Below, in pieces: positions 16,596-24,835 of a stretch of 64,000 nt of DNA (positions are counted from its first letter, which is position 1; each line of letters starts with the position of its first letter). The notes under the pieces are model-generated. The model was not told where the DNA came from. It ran no database searches and saw nothing but the letters and a program-made list of their open reading frames with translations. This DNA comes from Limivicinus sp963617275. Its GTDB lineage: Bacteria; Bacillota; Clostridia; Oscillospirales; Oscillospiraceae. Location of the stretch: contig CAVENX010000043.1 in the NCBI GenBank assembly GCA_963617275.1, positions 1 to 64,000 on the forward strand, written 5' to 3'. The position numbers were made by a program, and so were the translations under genes.

Positions 16596-18473
16596 TCACT
16601 TTTTTAGGGCGTGATACCATGCTGCGCCGATACGCTTTGAGGTAATGCGCCCGTCAAGGTTTTTCTTTGCCGCCCGGACAGTACGGGCAGAAATCCCCGC
16701 GTCGGCTGCGGCTTTCTCTATATCCTCGCTGGCAAGCTCTTTTCCGTCTGCCAGTAGGTCAAGTATCAGCTTTTCAGCCTGTTCGGTCTTGGTGGCGTTG
16801 TTGCCGCCCGCGCCGGACAGCAGCTCGTCGGCGGTTATATCATATTCGCCTATCCACTCAAAGCCTGTTTCCGGGTCAAGGCAAAAGGCTATGGGCTTTC
16901 CCTCCGGCGCAAGGGAAGATTTGTCGTGAATGATAACGCGCACATTCGGCTCACGCTTTACGCGCCCAATAAGAAGCACGCTCCGGGCGGCTGCGCGGAA
17001 GTCAATAGAACCTAAGCCCCTGTATGCGCTCTGTCCTCCGGCGGCTTTGTTTAGGTGTCCGATAAGGATAACGGCGCACCCGGTACGCTCCGCAACTTCG
17101 GCAAGGCGGCGAAAAATGGGGCGTACCTCGTTTGCCTTGTTCATATCGGCTTTGTCGCCCATATACGCCTGTATGGGGTCAAGGATAATCAGACGCGCTC
17201 CATTCTGCATGATTGCTTTCTCTATGCGCTCGTCGGACAGGGTAAGCTCCCGTTTTGCTTCATCAATCACAAGCACCCGGTCAAGGTCTGCGGCGGCTTC
17301 TATCAAGCGTGGCTTAACGGTATCGCCCAAACCGTCCTCGGCAGTCTGGTAAATCACTTGGAATGGCGGCAAGGGTTTCATTCCCGGCAGCGTTCCCCCG
17401 GTGGTGCAAGCGGCAGCAAGGCGTAGGGCAAAAGTGGTCTTGCCCTCGCCGGGATTGCCTTGCACAATGGTTACTTTCCCAAAGGGAATATACGGCTCCC
17501 ATAGCCATTCAACGGTCTGCGTGTCAACCTCACTCATTCGGATAATATCAACGGTTTCTTCCTGCGGCGGCTCTTTCAAGCCGTAGACCGCTTCACGCAA
17601 ATACTTCCCGTCCGCGATTTCTGCCCGGTGCTGCAATATCTCATTCCAGTCCTTGTAAAGCGGCACAAGGCGGTGGACGGTCAAGCCCTCCGGCACAAGC
17701 TCTGCAAGGCGGCTGCAAGCGTCGCTTCCTGCTTGGTCGCTGTCAAGGCAGAGGTAAACAGTCTTGATATTCATACGGTCAGAGAGAAAGCGGAGCAGGG
17801 CTTTTTCTCCCACACCGCCCAATGACAGATAGCTTTGCTTCTGCCATTCTTTTTTGAACAGGCAGAGGAAAGAGAGCAGGTCAACGGGGGCTTCAAAAAC
17901 GAAAAGCCTTTCGCCCTCGCCCCGGTAGCAGAAGTTAAAGGCTTTGTCGCTGCCTTTCACATCAAGCCGGAAGTTTCCCGCCGTTCCCTTGCTGTGGGCG
18001 TAGCGCGGTATTCCGTTTTCGTCCCGCCCCACAAATACGGCGTTATGGTGGGCAGCTTCCTCGTAAATATCCCCGGTGGAAAAGAAAAAGCCCGACACAT
18101 CTTCATCAATGCGGCGGGCGGCTGTGAGGTAGTTCCTCGCTATGCGGTCGTCGGTGCTACGGGGCGGCAGTCGGAAGTCAGAGAGGGGCGCGGGGGTTGG
18201 TCTGTCCGGTGGTGGGGCTGCGCCTTTTTCTCCTGTCAGCATTTCAACGGCTTCGGTAAAGCTCTTTCCGTAAAACTCCATGACAAAATCAATGGGTGCG
18301 CCGCCCTTGCTCTGGCTGTGGCGATACCATTTGTTTCCCCGGACGGTCAGGCTGTCGTGCCGCTTCCAGCGGTATTCATTTCCGGCGCGGGTAAGCTGCT
18401 CGCCCTGTCCTTGCAGAAACGAAACAAGGTCGGCTTGGTTGGCGCGGTCTATCTGTTCTTGTGTGTAGTACAT
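16596..18473 (-). CDS. Primase (TOPRIM/DUF3991)-RepA-like helicase fusion
   Basis: This 625-residue protein has an N-terminal DUF3991-type region (YRWKRHDSLTVRGNKWYRHS), a TOPRIM part (LFVFEAPVDLLSF; VYLCLDSDQAGSDA, about residues 190-250) and a RecA-like hexameric ATPase with Walker A GNPGEGKTT (about 345) and Walker B ARLIILDPIQAYMG. A winged-helix-like tail follows. It resembles the priming and unwinding proteins of IncQ-like replicons and would let the element replicate after excision or conversion of the transferred strand. Confidence 0.85.
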   Translation of the reverse strand: MYYTQEQIDRANQADLVSFLQGQGEQLTRAGNEYRWKRHDSLTVRGNKWYRHSQSKGGAPIDFVMEFYGKSFTEAVEMLTGEKGAAPPPDRPTPAPLSDFRLPPRSTDDRIARNYLTAARRIDEDVSGFFFSTGDIYEEAAHHNAVFVGRDENGIPRYAHSKGTAGNFRLDVKGSDKAFNFCYRGEGERLFVFEAPVDLLSFLCLFKKEWQKQSYLSLGGVGEKALLRFLSDRMNIKTVYLCLDSDQAGSDACSRLAELVPEGLTVHRLVPLYKDWNEILQHRAEIADGKYLREAVYGLKEPPQEETVDIIRMSEVDTQTVEWLWEPYIPFGKVTIVQGNPGEGKTTFALRLAAACTTGGTLPGMKPLPPFQVIYQTAEDGLGDTVKPRLIEAAADLDRVLVIDEAKRELTLSDERIEKAIMQNGARLIILDPIQAYMGDKADMNKANEVRPIFRRLAEVAERTGCAVILIGHLNKAAGGQSAYRGLGSIDFRAAARSVLLIGRVKREPNVRVIIHDKSSLAPEGKPIAFCLDPETGFEWIGEYDITADELLSGAGGNNATKTEQAEKLILDLLADGKELASEDIEKAAADAGISARTVRAAKKNLDGRITSKRIGAAWYHALKK

Positions 18474-18489
18474 AAAATATCAACTCCTT

Positions 18490-19986
18490 TCAGCGGTCTA
18501 TATCATGCCGCTTGGTGTGGGTCTGCGTCTGTTCCGGCTGCTCGGCTTTTAGGGCAACATCAACACATTTTCGTATCTTCTGAAGCTCGGCAACCTCGGC
18601 GCGGGTAGCTTTCAGTTTGGCGTAGTCGGTATCTCTCTTCGCTTTGAGGTCAGCATATTCCTGTTTCCATTCAGAGATAGGCAACACCTTTACATCTGGA
18701 AGATTTGCATGGAGATAACGGCTTGCCGCGTTCCATAAGGTCAGTTCGGCGCGGTGAGCTTCTGCAAACTTCTCCTGTTTTCCTTTCCAGCGGATTTGCC
18801 GATACTCGTCCTGCACAGGTTTGTATGTCAGATAATTCTTGCCGCATTCAATCAGCTTTTGCAACTTTTTCATGCGTTCTTCGGCAGTTTTCATTCCCTC
18901 GCGGATTGAATAGGCTTTATCGCTGACAGAGGAAATGGAAGTGTCCAGCTCATCAAGATTAGAGATACCACGCTCGGAAAGATAGTTGACCGCTGCCGCT
19001 ATGGTTTTCAGTTCATCGGCTGCGTGCTGCTGTTGCCAACTCTGCGAATACTTCCGGCTCTTTTCTCTCTGAACGCTCAAATATTTCATCAGCAGATTTG
19101 CAAGGCTGGGAGATTGCGGCGGCTGCTCCGGGGCATTTTCCCGCGCTTTGAACAGGTCGGCAATCCACTCTTTGAGCTTGCTAACCTGCGCCCGGATTTC
19201 CCGTATAAGGCGGTTTGCTTTTTGGATATTTCGGTTCAGTTCGCCTTTCTCGGTGGCTACACCTTTCTTCTCCATTTGACAGGCGACTACGCCCATATGG
19301 ACGGTGGGTATTTCGTCAATGCCGCGCTCGGCGTTACTGCGGTGGTCGATACGCTCCGGGCTTCCGGCACGCTCAAGATAGTCGTTTGAAATATCAGCCC
19401 ATGCCTTGCGCCAAACAAGCGCGTTCTCTTGGCTGTTCCAGCCCGTGAGGTCAACTTTGTGCGTCTTATATCTGCCGCTTGGCAAGCAGATACGCTCACC
19501 GTTTTCATCAAGGTCATATTCCTTTTTTGACTTCGCCGCCCACGCGCCGCGCTCGTCAAGGGGGCGCATGGTAAGCATAATATGACAATGGGGGTTGCCG
19601 CTGTTGGTGTCATGGATAACAAAATCCACACACATTCCCTTAGAAACAAATTGAGAGGAACAGTATTCCCGGACAAACCGGATCTGTTCCTCTCTGGATA
19701 ATTCTATGGGGAGCGCCGCGTCAATCTCTCTGGCAAGCTGGGCGTTCCCGGCTTTCTCGTAAAGCTCCACGCTGTTCCACAAGGTTGAACGGTCAGAGAA
19801 TGAGGGCGGCGCGTGGGGCGGCAGCATGATTTCTGTATGGACAACGCCGCCTTTGCGGGTGTAGTCATGTGTCATTCCGTCCCATTCGTTTGTCAGCTTT
19901 TCACCGCTTCGGTAGGCGGCTGCGGCAACGGCTGATTTGCCTTTTCCTCGGCTCACAATGCCGACGTTCCAATGGTAAATGGCTAT
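18490..19986 (-). CDS. MobA/MobL (MobQ) family relaxase of element 2
   Basis: The 498-residue protein has IAIYHWNVGIVSRGKGKSA, AAAYRSGEKLTNEWDGM, MTHDYTRKGG and the histidine motif HCHIMLTMRPL behind FVIHDTNSGNP. A coiled-coil C-terminal half follows. It would nick the oriT at 20181-20213 and pilot DNA transfer through a host T4SS. As in element 1 there is no standard start codon where the family begins; an ATA (19984-19986) stands six bases past GGGAGGTG. The only GTG nearby lies inside that ribosome site. Confidence 0.85.
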   Translation of the reverse strand: MAIYHWNVGIVSRGKGKSAVAAAAYRSGEKLTNEWDGMTHDYTRKGGVVHTEIMLPPHAPPSFSDRSTLWNSVELYEKAGNAQLAREIDAALPIELSREEQIRFVREYCSSQFVSKGMCVDFVIHDTNSGNPHCHIMLTMRPLDERGAWAAKSKKEYDLDENGERICLPSGRYKTHKVDLTGWNSQENALVWRKAWADISNDYLERAGSPERIDHRSNAERGIDEIPTVHMGVVACQMEKKGVATEKGELNRNIQKANRLIREIRAQVSKLKEWIADLFKARENAPEQPPQSPSLANLLMKYLSVQREKSRKYSQSWQQQHAADELKTIAAAVNYLSERGISNLDELDTSISSVSDKAYSIREGMKTAEERMKKLQKLIECGKNYLTYKPVQDEYRQIRWKGKQEKFAEAHRAELTLWNAASRYLHANLPDVKVLPISEWKQEYADLKAKRDTDYAKLKATRAEVAELQKIRKCVDVALKAEQPEQTQTHTKRHDIDR

Positions 19987-20180
19987 GGGTATCACCTCCC
20001 GGATAGGATAATAAAACCCGCAAAAATGGTACAGACGCCAACGGCGGGTGTACTGTTTTTGTGGGTGTGCAGGGATAGCCGCAAAGCGGCGCAAGGGGTG
20101 CAGCCCCTTGTTGCGGCAAAGCCGCCATATTGGAGCGCGGGGAAATCTCCCTGTGCGGAGATAAGCCCTCGGCAGAGCGC

Positions 20181-20213
20181 ACACGCCCGTAAGGGTGTAT
20201 AAGTGCGCCCTTA
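20181..20213. other. oriT: IncQ-type oriT of element 2
   Basis: Imperfect repeat ACACGCCC-GTAA-GGGTGT is followed by ATAAGTGCGCCCTTA, the MobQ nick-region core. The flank CTCGGCAGAGCGCACA at 20169-20184 also matches the equivalent flank of element 1, while the hairpin arms differ, as expected for sites read by different relaxases. Confidence 0.85.
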
Positions 20214-20228
20214 GTTCCTAAGGGATTT

Positions 20229-20522
20229 TCAGCTTGTCGCTCCCTCGGCTCGTTTTTTCAGATATTCCCGCGCTGGTTCACTCGTCAAGGCAAGCCGGAG
20301 AAGTGCTGTGGCTTCCTCGTCGGTCATGTTCTTTGCTTCCGGCACAATGCTTTCAAAGACTGCGCCCCGGACGATAAGGCGGTGGCTGCGTGTTCTGCGT
20401 TCCTCTTTGGATAGCTTCTGACGCAACATCTTTTCCCGGTTCTCAAACTGCCGGATTTTCTTCTTTCCGTCCTCAATCTCGGCTTGCAGCTCCTCGCGGG
20501 TTTTCTCTCTTGGCTTTGTCAT
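20229..20522 (-). CDS. DUF3847 family protein
   Basis: This 97-residue protein has a helical first half (REELQAEIEDGKKKIRQFE) and the conserved RRTRSHRLIVRGAVFES, then a short acidic helix and REYLKKR. It is a relative of the element 1 protein at 5290-5586 and holds the same place beside oriT and the relaxase. The start at 20522 is nine bases behind AGGAG. A relaxosome accessory role is a guess from position. Confidence 0.8.
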   Translation of the reverse strand: MTKPREKTREELQAEIEDGKKKIRQFENREKMLRQKLSKEERRTRSHRLIVRGAVFESIVPEAKNMTDEEATALLRLALTSEPAREYLKKRAEGATS

Positions 20523-20557
20523 GGCTGGTCGCTCCTTTCTGCTCATAAGCATAGAAA

Positions 20558-20586
20558 AAGGACAGTCGATTTTCTCGACTGTCCTT
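20558..20586 (-). terminator. Terminator of the ECF sigma/anti-sigma operon
   Basis: AAGGACAGTCGA and TCGACTGTCCTT form a perfect 12-base stem, followed on the minus strand by TTTTTC. It lies just past the anti-sigma gene's stop. Confidence 0.8.
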
Positions 20587-20601
20587 GTGGGGGAAATATA
20601 A

Positions 20602-21273
20602 TTATTCTTCTGTGTCTAAATCAAGCGTTCCCGCACCATCATTGGTATATAGGTCGGCTGGAATTGAACTAACAGCAAGTTGTTCTTCTGACGATAAGGA
20701 ATTATACCATTCAAGCCATTCAAGAGTTTCTTCACTTAAATCCGATTTGTTGAACATCTGTCCATGAAATTCAACAACTTCATTTTCGGCGTTTTCTTCA
20801 ATAGGTTCATACAACCAGTATTTCCCTTCAGTCTCAACTACAATGTCATTGCCGTACTGATAAACTTTGGCTCCAACAATGGGGTGATTTGCTTGGAAGT
20901 TTTCTTTCGGAATACCGTCCGAAGCATTTCCGTTGCTATTGTTCTGTAAGTTGGTAATATCACTTTCAATTACGCCTAGATAAACGAAATCGTCTTTCAA
21001 TTCGTTGTACGATGTTTGTTTAGTAGACTGCTTATACAAAGTATCATTGACATAAACCATTGGTGGTGCATCTGCTATTGTACCGTCCCCGTCTTTGGAG
21101 GGTAGTATAGAGGGTACGGTTATTATGGCAACTGCAATAAGGCATAAGCAAGCTGCAATAGCTCCCCACTTTACCCAAATGGGCTTTTTTGCTTTCTTCT
21201 TGTAGTTGAGCGCTTCATCGACATATTTTGTATCAAGCTCGCTCATAGCGTCGGAAAACTTCTTTGCATTCAT
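20602..21273 (-). CDS. Putative membrane anti-sigma factor
   Basis: The 223-residue protein has a cytoplasmic N-terminus (residues 1-33, KKFSDAMSELDTKYVDEAL), one membrane helix (WGAIAACLCLIAVAIITV, about 34-52) and an extracytoplasmic domain of about 170 residues ending in an acidic tail. That topology, and a four-base overlap (ATGA) with the ECF sigma gene before it, indicate an anti-sigma factor that holds the sigma at the membrane. No zinc motif is present. The signal sensed by the outer domain is unknown. Confidence 0.7.
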   Translation of the reverse strand: MNAKKFSDAMSELDTKYVDEALNYKKKAKKPIWVKWGAIAACLCLIAVAIITVPSILPSKDGDGTIADAPPMVYVNDTLYKQSTKQTSYNELKDDFVYLGVIESDITNLQNNSNGNASDGIPKENFQANHPIVGAKVYQYGNDIVVETEGKYWLYEPIEENAENEVVEFHGQMFNKSDLSEETLEWLEWYNSLSSEEQLAVSSIPADLYTNDGAGTLDLDTEE

Positions 21274-21830
21274 ACGAATACCTCTCTTTCAATCAAATAT
21301 TGCTTCATCTTCTCGCGGATACGGGTCAGCCGGACAGAGATATTTTTCTCTGAAAGCCCCATAAACTCGGCTATGTCCTTGTAGCTGTCAGAGAACCAAT
21401 AGCGGCGCATGAAAATAATGCGGTTTTCGGTAGTCAGCGTGTCTAAAAAGGCTTCAATGATACGGGCTAACTCTTTGGCTTCGATTTCTGCTTCTACTGT
21501 GTTCGGGGCTGCTATACAGGCTTCAATTTCTTCCAAAGCGATCGTGTAATGGCTGCTTCGTTTGGCAGCTTCCTTTCTCCAATAGATTTTGAGTGAAATG
21601 TTCCGAACGATTTTCACAAGATAAGATAACAGCGGGTTAGGTCGTGCCGGAGGAATGGCGTTCCATGCGCCTAAATAAGCGTCATTTACACATTCCTCCG
21701 CGTCTTGCCTGCTGCCTACGATATGGTAGGAAAGATTGTGGCAGACCTTTCCGTATTTTATGTCCAGCTCTCGTATGCCCTGTTCTGAACGTCCAAAAAA
21801 CATTTCTATGATTTTTTCGTCGTCTATCAT
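21270..21830 (-). CDS. ECF-type RNA polymerase sigma factor
   Basis: This 186-residue sigma-70 protein has region 2 (GSRQDAEECVNDAYLGAWNAIPP, here split as DAEECVNDAYLGAWN) and region 4 (LTTENRIIFMRRYWFSDSYK and IAEFMGLSEKNISVRLTRI). It is a complete ECF factor, unlike the region 4-only proteins of element 1. It is paired with a membrane anti-sigma factor downstream. The pair is probably cargo that lets the element, or its host, respond to an envelope signal. Target promoters are not visible. Confidence 0.85.
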   Translation of the reverse strand: MIDDEKIIEMFFGRSEQGIRELDIKYGKVCHNLSYHIVGSRQDAEECVNDAYLGAWNAIPPARPNPLLSYLVKIVRNISLKIYWRKEAAKRSSHYTIALEEIEACIAAPNTVEAEIEAKELARIIEAFLDTLTTENRIIFMRRYWFSDSYKDIAEFMGLSEKNISVRLTRIREKMKQYLIEREVFV

Positions 21831-21914
21831 CTCACCGCCTCCTTTCCGGCTTCACCTATGTACTACGGTTTCAGCGGCAAATACTACATCTAATCCGAAA
21901 CTTTTTCAAAAAAA

Positions 21915-22229
21915 TTATAGCACATCTTTTTGAATAGGGCGTGTCAAGTTGCCAGAATGTTTCTTCGCCGCTTTGCTGGCGGCGTTCCTCCGTTCTTCGC
22001 TGTATGGGGCGGTCAGACGGAAAGAGAAACGCCCCTTGCGGATCACAAACTCCATGCAGCCCGTGTCCGGGTCTGCGTCGGTCTGGCGGCACTCGCCGGG
22101 GTGGGCTGCGGCATAAGCGGTCAGCCTGTTCTTGAGGTCGGTGTTGTGTGTGCGGATATGGATCAGCGGGTCTTTCTCGTCAAACCAAATATCGGTGGTC
22201 TTTTCCTGCTTCGTAAGCCCTGTTCTCAT
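21915..22229 (-). CDS. Conserved mobile-element protein, function unknown
   Basis: This 104-residue protein reads KQEKTTDIWFDEKDPLIHI, RTHNTDLKNRLTAYAAAHP and CMEFVIRKGRFSFRLTAPYSE, with a basic tail RRNAASKAAKKHSG. The first part is beta-rich with a short helix. I know the pattern as a small protein repeatedly found in Firmicutes ICEs and IMEs, without a defined function. The SD AAAGGAG supports the start. Confidence 0.6.
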   Translation of the reverse strand: MRTGLTKQEKTTDIWFDEKDPLIHIRTHNTDLKNRLTAYAAAHPGECRQTDADPDTGCMEFVIRKGRFSFRLTAPYSEERRNAASKAAKKHSGNLTRPIQKDVL

Positions 22230-22362
22230 AAACTCTCCTTTCTGCGCCCCTGTTACGCAATAGGGGCTTTTTTCGGGTGTTTTTCCCGGCTCTTGACTTG
22301 GGGAAAATGAGGATTTTCAAATAGAAACCGCCCAGACAGGGAATGGTTCGTCGGGGCGGCTG

Positions 22363-22554
22363 TTATCGCAAGATTTCTGTTTTTTCCGGCTCTTGACCGT
22401 CAGACGCGGATAAACGCGAATTGTCGGTAAGTACCAGTTTGAGCAGCTTGTCGCGGAATGTTTCTGTGCTGCTGTGATTGAAAAACAACTCCGCAACAAT
22501 GGTCTGCCCGTTCCTCTGGGTCGTGATGATACTGTCGGGGGTCTGTTCTGCCAT
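22363..22554 (-). CDS. TnpW family transposon-encoded protein
   Basis: The 63-residue protein has ITTQRNGQTIVAELFFNHSS followed by TETFRDKLLKLVLTD, matching the strand-strand-TETF-DKL-helix layout of TnpW. A variable tail follows. It lies directly downstream of the recombinase gene with a hairpin between, whereas the element 1 homologue lies after the replication operon. SD AAAGGAG precedes the start. Confidence 0.75.
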   Translation of the reverse strand: MAEQTPDSIITTQRNGQTIVAELFFNHSSTETFRDKLLKLVLTDNSRLSASDGQEPEKTEILR

Positions 22555-22579
22555 AGGCGGCTCCTTTCTTTGGGCGTAA

Positions 22580-22614
22580 AAGAGGGATTTCCCGTAGTTC
22601 GGAAAATCCCTCTT
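22580..22614 (-). terminator. Hairpin between recombinase and tnpW
   Basis: AAGAGGGATTT and AAATCCCTCTT pair around a 13-base loop. It lies after the recombinase stop in the direction of transcription. Confidence 0.55.
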
Positions 22615-22633
22615 GGTTGACGGTTATTCTGTT

Positions 22634-24484
22634 TTACTGTGTGGGCTGTGCGGCGGCTGCCTGCGCCTTTCTCCTTGCCCGGTATTCCCGCGCTTTCATG
22701 CGGTCATACTCCCGCTGCTTTTCAAGGTTTCGCGCCCGGTACTCCCTTGAATACTGCCGGTGGTAGGCGCGGCTCTTTTCCTTTTGGGCTTCTTCGATTT
22801 CCTCCCGCATTTGCCGGATTTCCTGCTCCGTCGGCTCTGCAAGCTGCGTCACTTCGTTCTCAAACTTGCCGATATAGTTGAAATATATGCTGATGTGCTG
22901 GATTGCGTATCTCGCTCTTTTCTGGTCGCGCTCATGCACTTCAATCCGGCTGATAAACTCGTTGAGAATGGCGGGGGTAAGGTCGGTAAAGGCAGCATGG
23001 CGTTCCGTCAACTTCAAAAACTTCTGCGCCCGTCCTCCTGCGTTCTCATAAGCGGATAGCTTCTCTTGGAGTGTGAAAAGCTCCGTTTTCAGCGCGTAGT
23101 ATTCTTCCGAATACTTCTGTGACATCTGCTCATAACGGTCTTGCGGGATAGTGCCGAGGGCGTTGTCCTCATAGAGCTTATTCAGCACCTTGTCAATCTG
23201 TTCAAGTCGCGTCGTGATTTGCGGGATACGCTTCTGCTGTTTCTTGGTCTTGTCGGTCTGCTGCATGGCAAGGTTCTTTTTCACTAAGGCTTCAAACTCC
23301 ACCCGGTTGCTGATAGAATAGTCCTCGATTTTCTTCAGCACTTCCGCGATGGTCTGCATGAGCAAATCCGCGTCAATGATGTGCGGGGAATGGCATTTGG
23401 GGTTCTTGGCTTTCCCCTTGTGGTACTCGCTGCAATAGGCAACATGGCGCTTGCCGCCGTTCCGGTAATCTATACGAATGTGCATTTTTGCGCCGCAGTC
23501 TTTACAGAAAAGCAAGCCGGACAGAGGGTGGATTTCTCCGTCCCCGTTGGGGCGTTTGACGGGCGCGTTTTCTAAAATCCGCTGTGCGGTTTCAAAATCG
23601 GTGCGGTCAATAATCGGCTCATGCACGTTCTCGGTTATCTGCCATTGGCTCCGGTCTACATAGTGGTTCCGCTTGTCCCGGAAATGCTTTGTGGTCTTGA
23701 AATTGACTACATCGCCGCAATACTCTTGCCGTGTAAGGATATGGGTCAAGGTGGCTTTGTTCCACTTGCAGCGGTTATCCTCATTGAGCGCCTTGTTTTT
23801 ACACGTCCCCCGTCCCCGGTCTTTCATGTAGAAAGTGGGGGTAGGGATTTGCTCGTTTTTCAGATACACGGCGATTTGGTTGCGGTTCTTCCCGCCGATA
23901 AACAGACGAAAAATAAGGCGCACAACCTCGGCGGCTTCCTCGTCGATTATCCAAAAATCCTTGTTGTCCGGGTCTTTCATATAGCCGTAAGGGGCTTCGG
24001 TGGCAATCGGCTTTCCGCTCATGCCTTTAGTTGTAATGCCCGTTTTTACTTTCTTGCTGATGTCCTTTGCGTACCACTCCGACATGATGTTGATAAAGGG
24101 CGCAAACTCCAATGTGTCGGGCTTCTCGCTGTCTATGCCGTTGTTGACCGCGATAAAGCGCACGTTGTTCCGTCTGAATATCTCCATGGCGTTGCCGACT
24201 TGGAGGTAGTCGCGCCCCCAGCGGGTCAGGTCTTTCATAATGCACACGCCGATTTTGCCGCTTTCCACGTCCTCTATCATGCGGGAATAGGCGGAACGGT
24301 CAAAAAATCTGCCGCTTTCGTCATCGTCGATATAGTGCCGGATATTCGTCAGCTTTAGCTGTCTGGCGTAGCTTTCCAGAAATTTCTTCTGGTTCTGTAT
24401 GCTGTTGCTCTCGCCGCCGTCCCTGTCCTCATCGCCTACGGAAAGGCGGGAGTAAAGGGCTGTGATTTTACTATAATCAGTCAT
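22634..24484 (-). CDS. Large serine recombinase of element 2
   Basis: This 616-residue recombinase has catalytic Ser in LYSRLSVGDED, then YIDDDESGRFFDRSAY, CIMKDLTRWGRDYLQVGN and APFINIMSEWYAKDISKK. The recombinase domain, a zinc ribbon (LFCKDCGAKMHIR with later Cys) and a coiled coil follow; the tail is rich in Arg and Gln (REYDRMKAREYRARRKAQA). It must use a core of TG here, against GG for element 1. The ATG at 24484 is chosen because the one at 24490 touches the AGGAGGG. Confidence 0.95.
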   Translation of the reverse strand: MTDYSKITALYSRLSVGDEDRDGGESNSIQNQKKFLESYARQLKLTNIRHYIDDDESGRFFDRSAYSRMIEDVESGKIGVCIMKDLTRWGRDYLQVGNAMEIFRRNNVRFIAVNNGIDSEKPDTLEFAPFINIMSEWYAKDISKKVKTGITTKGMSGKPIATEAPYGYMKDPDNKDFWIIDEEAAEVVRLIFRLFIGGKNRNQIAVYLKNEQIPTPTFYMKDRGRGTCKNKALNEDNRCKWNKATLTHILTRQEYCGDVVNFKTTKHFRDKRNHYVDRSQWQITENVHEPIIDRTDFETAQRILENAPVKRPNGDGEIHPLSGLLFCKDCGAKMHIRIDYRNGGKRHVAYCSEYHKGKAKNPKCHSPHIIDADLLMQTIAEVLKKIEDYSISNRVEFEALVKKNLAMQQTDKTKKQQKRIPQITTRLEQIDKVLNKLYEDNALGTIPQDRYEQMSQKYSEEYYALKTELFTLQEKLSAYENAGGRAQKFLKLTERHAAFTDLTPAILNEFISRIEVHERDQKRARYAIQHISIYFNYIGKFENEVTQLAEPTEQEIRQMREEIEEAQKEKSRAYHRQYSREYRARNLEKQREYDRMKAREYRARRKAQAAAAQPTQ

Positions 24485-24519
24485 GTGCATACCCTCCTGC
24501 GTCCATATAGGTCTTGTTT

Positions 24520-24541
24520 ACACTTAGGATTATGCACCACA
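24520..24541. other. Right attachment end of element 2
   Basis: CACTTAGGATTATGCAC lies at 24521-24537 and ends near core CA (24540-24541). It shares CACTTAG and a CACC-like end with the right end of element 1. Confidence 0.7.
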
Positions 24542-24835
24542 GCGGGCGCTGCCGTACTCCGCATCCCGGCGAAACTTCTTGGCGTTCTTGCTTTTGAAGT
24601 AGATCAGCAGGCGGAACGCCACCGCCCCCACAATGCCCACCAGCCAGTCAAAGGGAGCAAGGCCGGGGGCGAAATCGGCAAAGGCCGCGCCGACGGTCTG
24701 CCCCAAACCGATAAACTTATGGGCAAAATCGTCGCCCGCCGCCAGACGGTACGCCGTTCCCAGCTTGAGGAACACCCAGCCGATGAACACATAGGGGATG
24801 TTGGGCAGCACATATTTACGGAGCTTATCTGTCAT
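24540..24835 (-). pseudogene. traG: traG/virD4 coupling protein, N-terminal fragment
   Basis: The sequence starts MTDKLRKYVLPNIPYVFIGW, a membrane helix, has a second helix (WLVGIVGAVAFRLLIYF) and reaches KNAKKFRRDAEYGSARCG, then stops in element 2. The two-helix N-terminus followed by a YGSARWG block is standard for VirD4/TraG of Firmicutes ICEs. The native W-G is replaced by C-G at the junction. The start at 24835 overlaps the pcfB end by 11 bases, so it was translated together with pcfB. Confidence 0.9.

Larger units (their letters stand above)
16493..24541. mobile_element. Nested mobilizable element 2 (8.0 kb, serine recombinase) inside traG
   Basis: Minus-strand traG stops matching at CGCCCGCTG (24540) and resumes at TGGGGCAACG (16492). 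Joining across the shared TG gives S-A-R-W-G-N-E-K in frame. The element encodes a serine recombinase at its right end, TnpW, an ECF sigma/anti-sigma pair, DUF3847, a MobA/MobL relaxase with IncQ-type oriT and a primase-helicase. Orientation and end sequences match element 1, but the gene sequences are clearly diverged, so the two arrived independently. Confidence 0.9.
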
